This document shows positions 63,088 to 64,000 of a stretch of DNA of 64,000 nt, one piece after another. The notes beneath the pieces are model-generated. The model had not been told where the DNA came from. It made no database searches and was given only the letters and a program-made list of their open reading frames with translations. The first letter of the stretch is position 1. Every line of letters starts with the position of its first letter. Origin of the DNA: Orenia metallireducens (GTDB taxonomy: Bacteria; Bacillota; Halanaerobiia; Halobacteroidales; Halobacteroidaceae); assembly GCF_003001995.1 (NCBI RefSeq), contig NZ_PVNB01000015.1, forward strand, positions 36,196 through 100,195, given 5' to 3'. The translations under genes and the position numbers were made by a program.

Positions 63088-63196
63088 GCAATATTATTAT
63101 AGTAAAACTTTATAAGTAAATATAAATACAATGATGCTAGATGACAAGTAATGAATTCAAATCAAAAAGATAAATTAGATTTTGTTATTTATATAA

Positions 63197-63230
63197 AATT
63201 AATGGACCTAAAATTAGGTCCATTAATTTA
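63197..63230. terminator. Bidirectional hairpin between ugpE-like and the converging gene
   Basis: Perfect inverted repeat with arms AAATTAATGGACCTAAA-like and complement; overlaps the stop of the minus-strand gene. Confidence 0.8.
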
Positions 63231-63785
63231 AAAGTCCCAAACTATCGGTTTAGACTTATCATCACTTTTATTATTATCTGCTAGATTCTTTTCCTTCTCT
63301 ACTGCCGGCTTACTTTCTACTACTTCTTCTACTACTTCTTCTACTACTTCTTCTACCTCTTCACTTTCTTCCTCTCTACTTTCTGTATTATCGATATTAC
63401 TATTCTCTAAGGCCTCTTCTTTAGATTCTTCTGTCCCATCTATCCCCTTTACTGATAAAGCTTGAAGTTCATCACTAGACTCTTTTAAATTAGATTCTGT
63501 CGCTAATCTATTCTCTAAATCAATCTCCATAAATCGCTGACCTGTTGCTGTTAACTCTAAATAGACCCTTCTTCCCTCTTTATTAGCTTTGAGAAAGAGA
63601 CTCTCCTCTAACTCCCCTATCACCTCATTCATTCTATACTTACCTAATCTGTTAACCTCCCATAAATCTCGCAAAGTTATCTCTTGATTATTAGTAAATA
63701 ACTCCAAAGAATTCCTTAAGGTATTAACCGACTCCTCTGATAGCTTAGATGATAATGCCTTAATACAGTCATCACATAATTTCAT
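63228..63785 (-). CDS. Uncharacterised protein: CxxC, winged-helix-like N-terminus and acidic repeat tail
   Basis: A protein of 185 residues. It opens MKLCDDCIKALSSKL with a CxxC pair. Residues about 15-90 look like a winged-helix fold (LRNSLELFTNNQEITLRDLWE, RLGKYRMNEVIGELEESLFL, RRVYLELTATGQRFME). The rest is low-complexity and acidic, with (EEVV)n repeats near 145-155 and a conserved-looking end KPIVWDF. No named family is recognised. AGGAGGG precedes the ATG. It may be a DNA-binding or adaptor protein; function unknown. Confidence 0.65.
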   Translation of the reverse strand: MKLCDDCIKALSSKLSEESVNTLRNSLELFTNNQEITLRDLWEVNRLGKYRMNEVIGELEESLFLKANKEGRRVYLELTATGQRFMEIDLENRLATESNLKESSDELQALSVKGIDGTEESKEEALENSNIDNTESREEESEEVEEVVEEVVEEVVESKPAVEKEKNLADNNKSDDKSKPIVWDF

Positions 63786-64000
63786 TGCTACTTCCCTCCT
63801 TTCTATATAAAATATATTTAAGCTAAAGGAAAAGTATACACAACTAAATGAAAATGAATATAACTAACAATAAATCTTTTATGAAGGAGAGCCACATATA
63901 ATATAGCTTAATTGTAAAATGAACTTGAACTAATAAAAATTAATAAAAAAATGCCCATAGTAGACCAAACTGTAATATAATTAGATCACCACAAAATAAC
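63786..64000. other. Window-end intergenic DNA
   Basis: AT-rich leader upstream of the preceding minus-strand gene. No gene or repeat is recognised before the window ends. Confidence 0.4.

Noticed and set aside
1..64000. tRNA, rRNA, tmRNA, T-box, integrase or transposase genes
   Set aside because: None was recognised on reading both strands; no TTCGAATCC-type T-loops, T-box motifs or DDE/serine recombinase proteins were found.

Overview
The window reads as chromosome of a low-GC, diderm, endospore-lineage Firmicute. Evidence seen: AT-rich DNA with near-consensus sigma-A promoters and strong AGGAGG ribosome sites, a Spo0M-type protein and a LytS/LytT two-component pair (Firmicute traits), together with a TolC-type outer-membrane channel and an RND pump (outer-membrane traits). 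LL-diaminopimelate aminotransferase (DapL), several Cache-domain chemoreceptors and sodium/amino-acid symporters fit the halophilic anaerobes of the order Halanaerobiales (Orenia/Halobacteroides-like). That placement is an inference, not a database result.

Layout. 1-2.6 kb: truncated M3 oligopeptidase and a GT-B glycosyltransferase. 2.7-20 kb: three chemoreceptors with different sensor domains, interspersed with an NAD operon (nadA-nadB-nadC plus an EIIC-like membrane protein), an NSS symporter, a formate/nitrite-family channel, a cytoplasmic GH13 amylase, MntP, a hemerythrin/DUF1858 pair and dihydrofolate reductase. 20-25.5 kb: an acidic membrane-anchored protein built on an 18-bp minisatellite, a MurC-type ligase, an exported FlgT/CsgG-like/FG-GAP protein and 1.1 kb of non-coding DNA. 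25.5-31.8 kb: tetR-tolC-adaptor-RND efflux operon with a double operator. 32-41.6 kb: YdjM-like hydrolase, CsoR/CstR-family repressor next to thioredoxin, dapL with a partial downstream duplicate that brackets a beta-propeller lipoprotein, then an aminotransferase, an XRE-cupin regulator and AzlCD. 41.7-47.5 kb: DAACS symporter, CstA-type transporter and LytSR pair. 47.8-56.4 kb: phospholipase-C-like protein, UMF1 MFS protein, GH4 glycosidase, Spo0M, Dps-like ferritin, and an HDAC-like amidohydrolase paired with a hydantoinase A homologue. 57-64 kb: deoxynucleoside kinase, lipid kinase, a UgpB-A-E sugar/glycerophosphodiester ABC importer lacking its ATPase, and a Cys-pair/acidic-tail protein.

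The strongest signal not explained by genes is a family of intergenic elements scattered over the window. They share imperfect terminal inverted repeats of the form GGTATATTRCGACACTTT but have unrelated cores: (i) three near-identical ~163-bp copies with a TAGCTACTAG-type core and a conserved inner hairpin; (ii) four copies with TTAGG/TAGTTAGG-type cores; (iii) AGTAA/GAGTAA-type arms, one copy clearly carrying the termini; (iv) one ~330-bp composite copy. They look like small non-autonomous, hairpin-forming repeats. No transposase, CRISPR array, tRNA or rRNA gene was seen.

Most genes are short transcription units closed by clear intrinsic terminators, several of them bidirectional between convergent genes. 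Start codons were moved from the longest-ORF start wherever a ribosome-binding site decided the matter.
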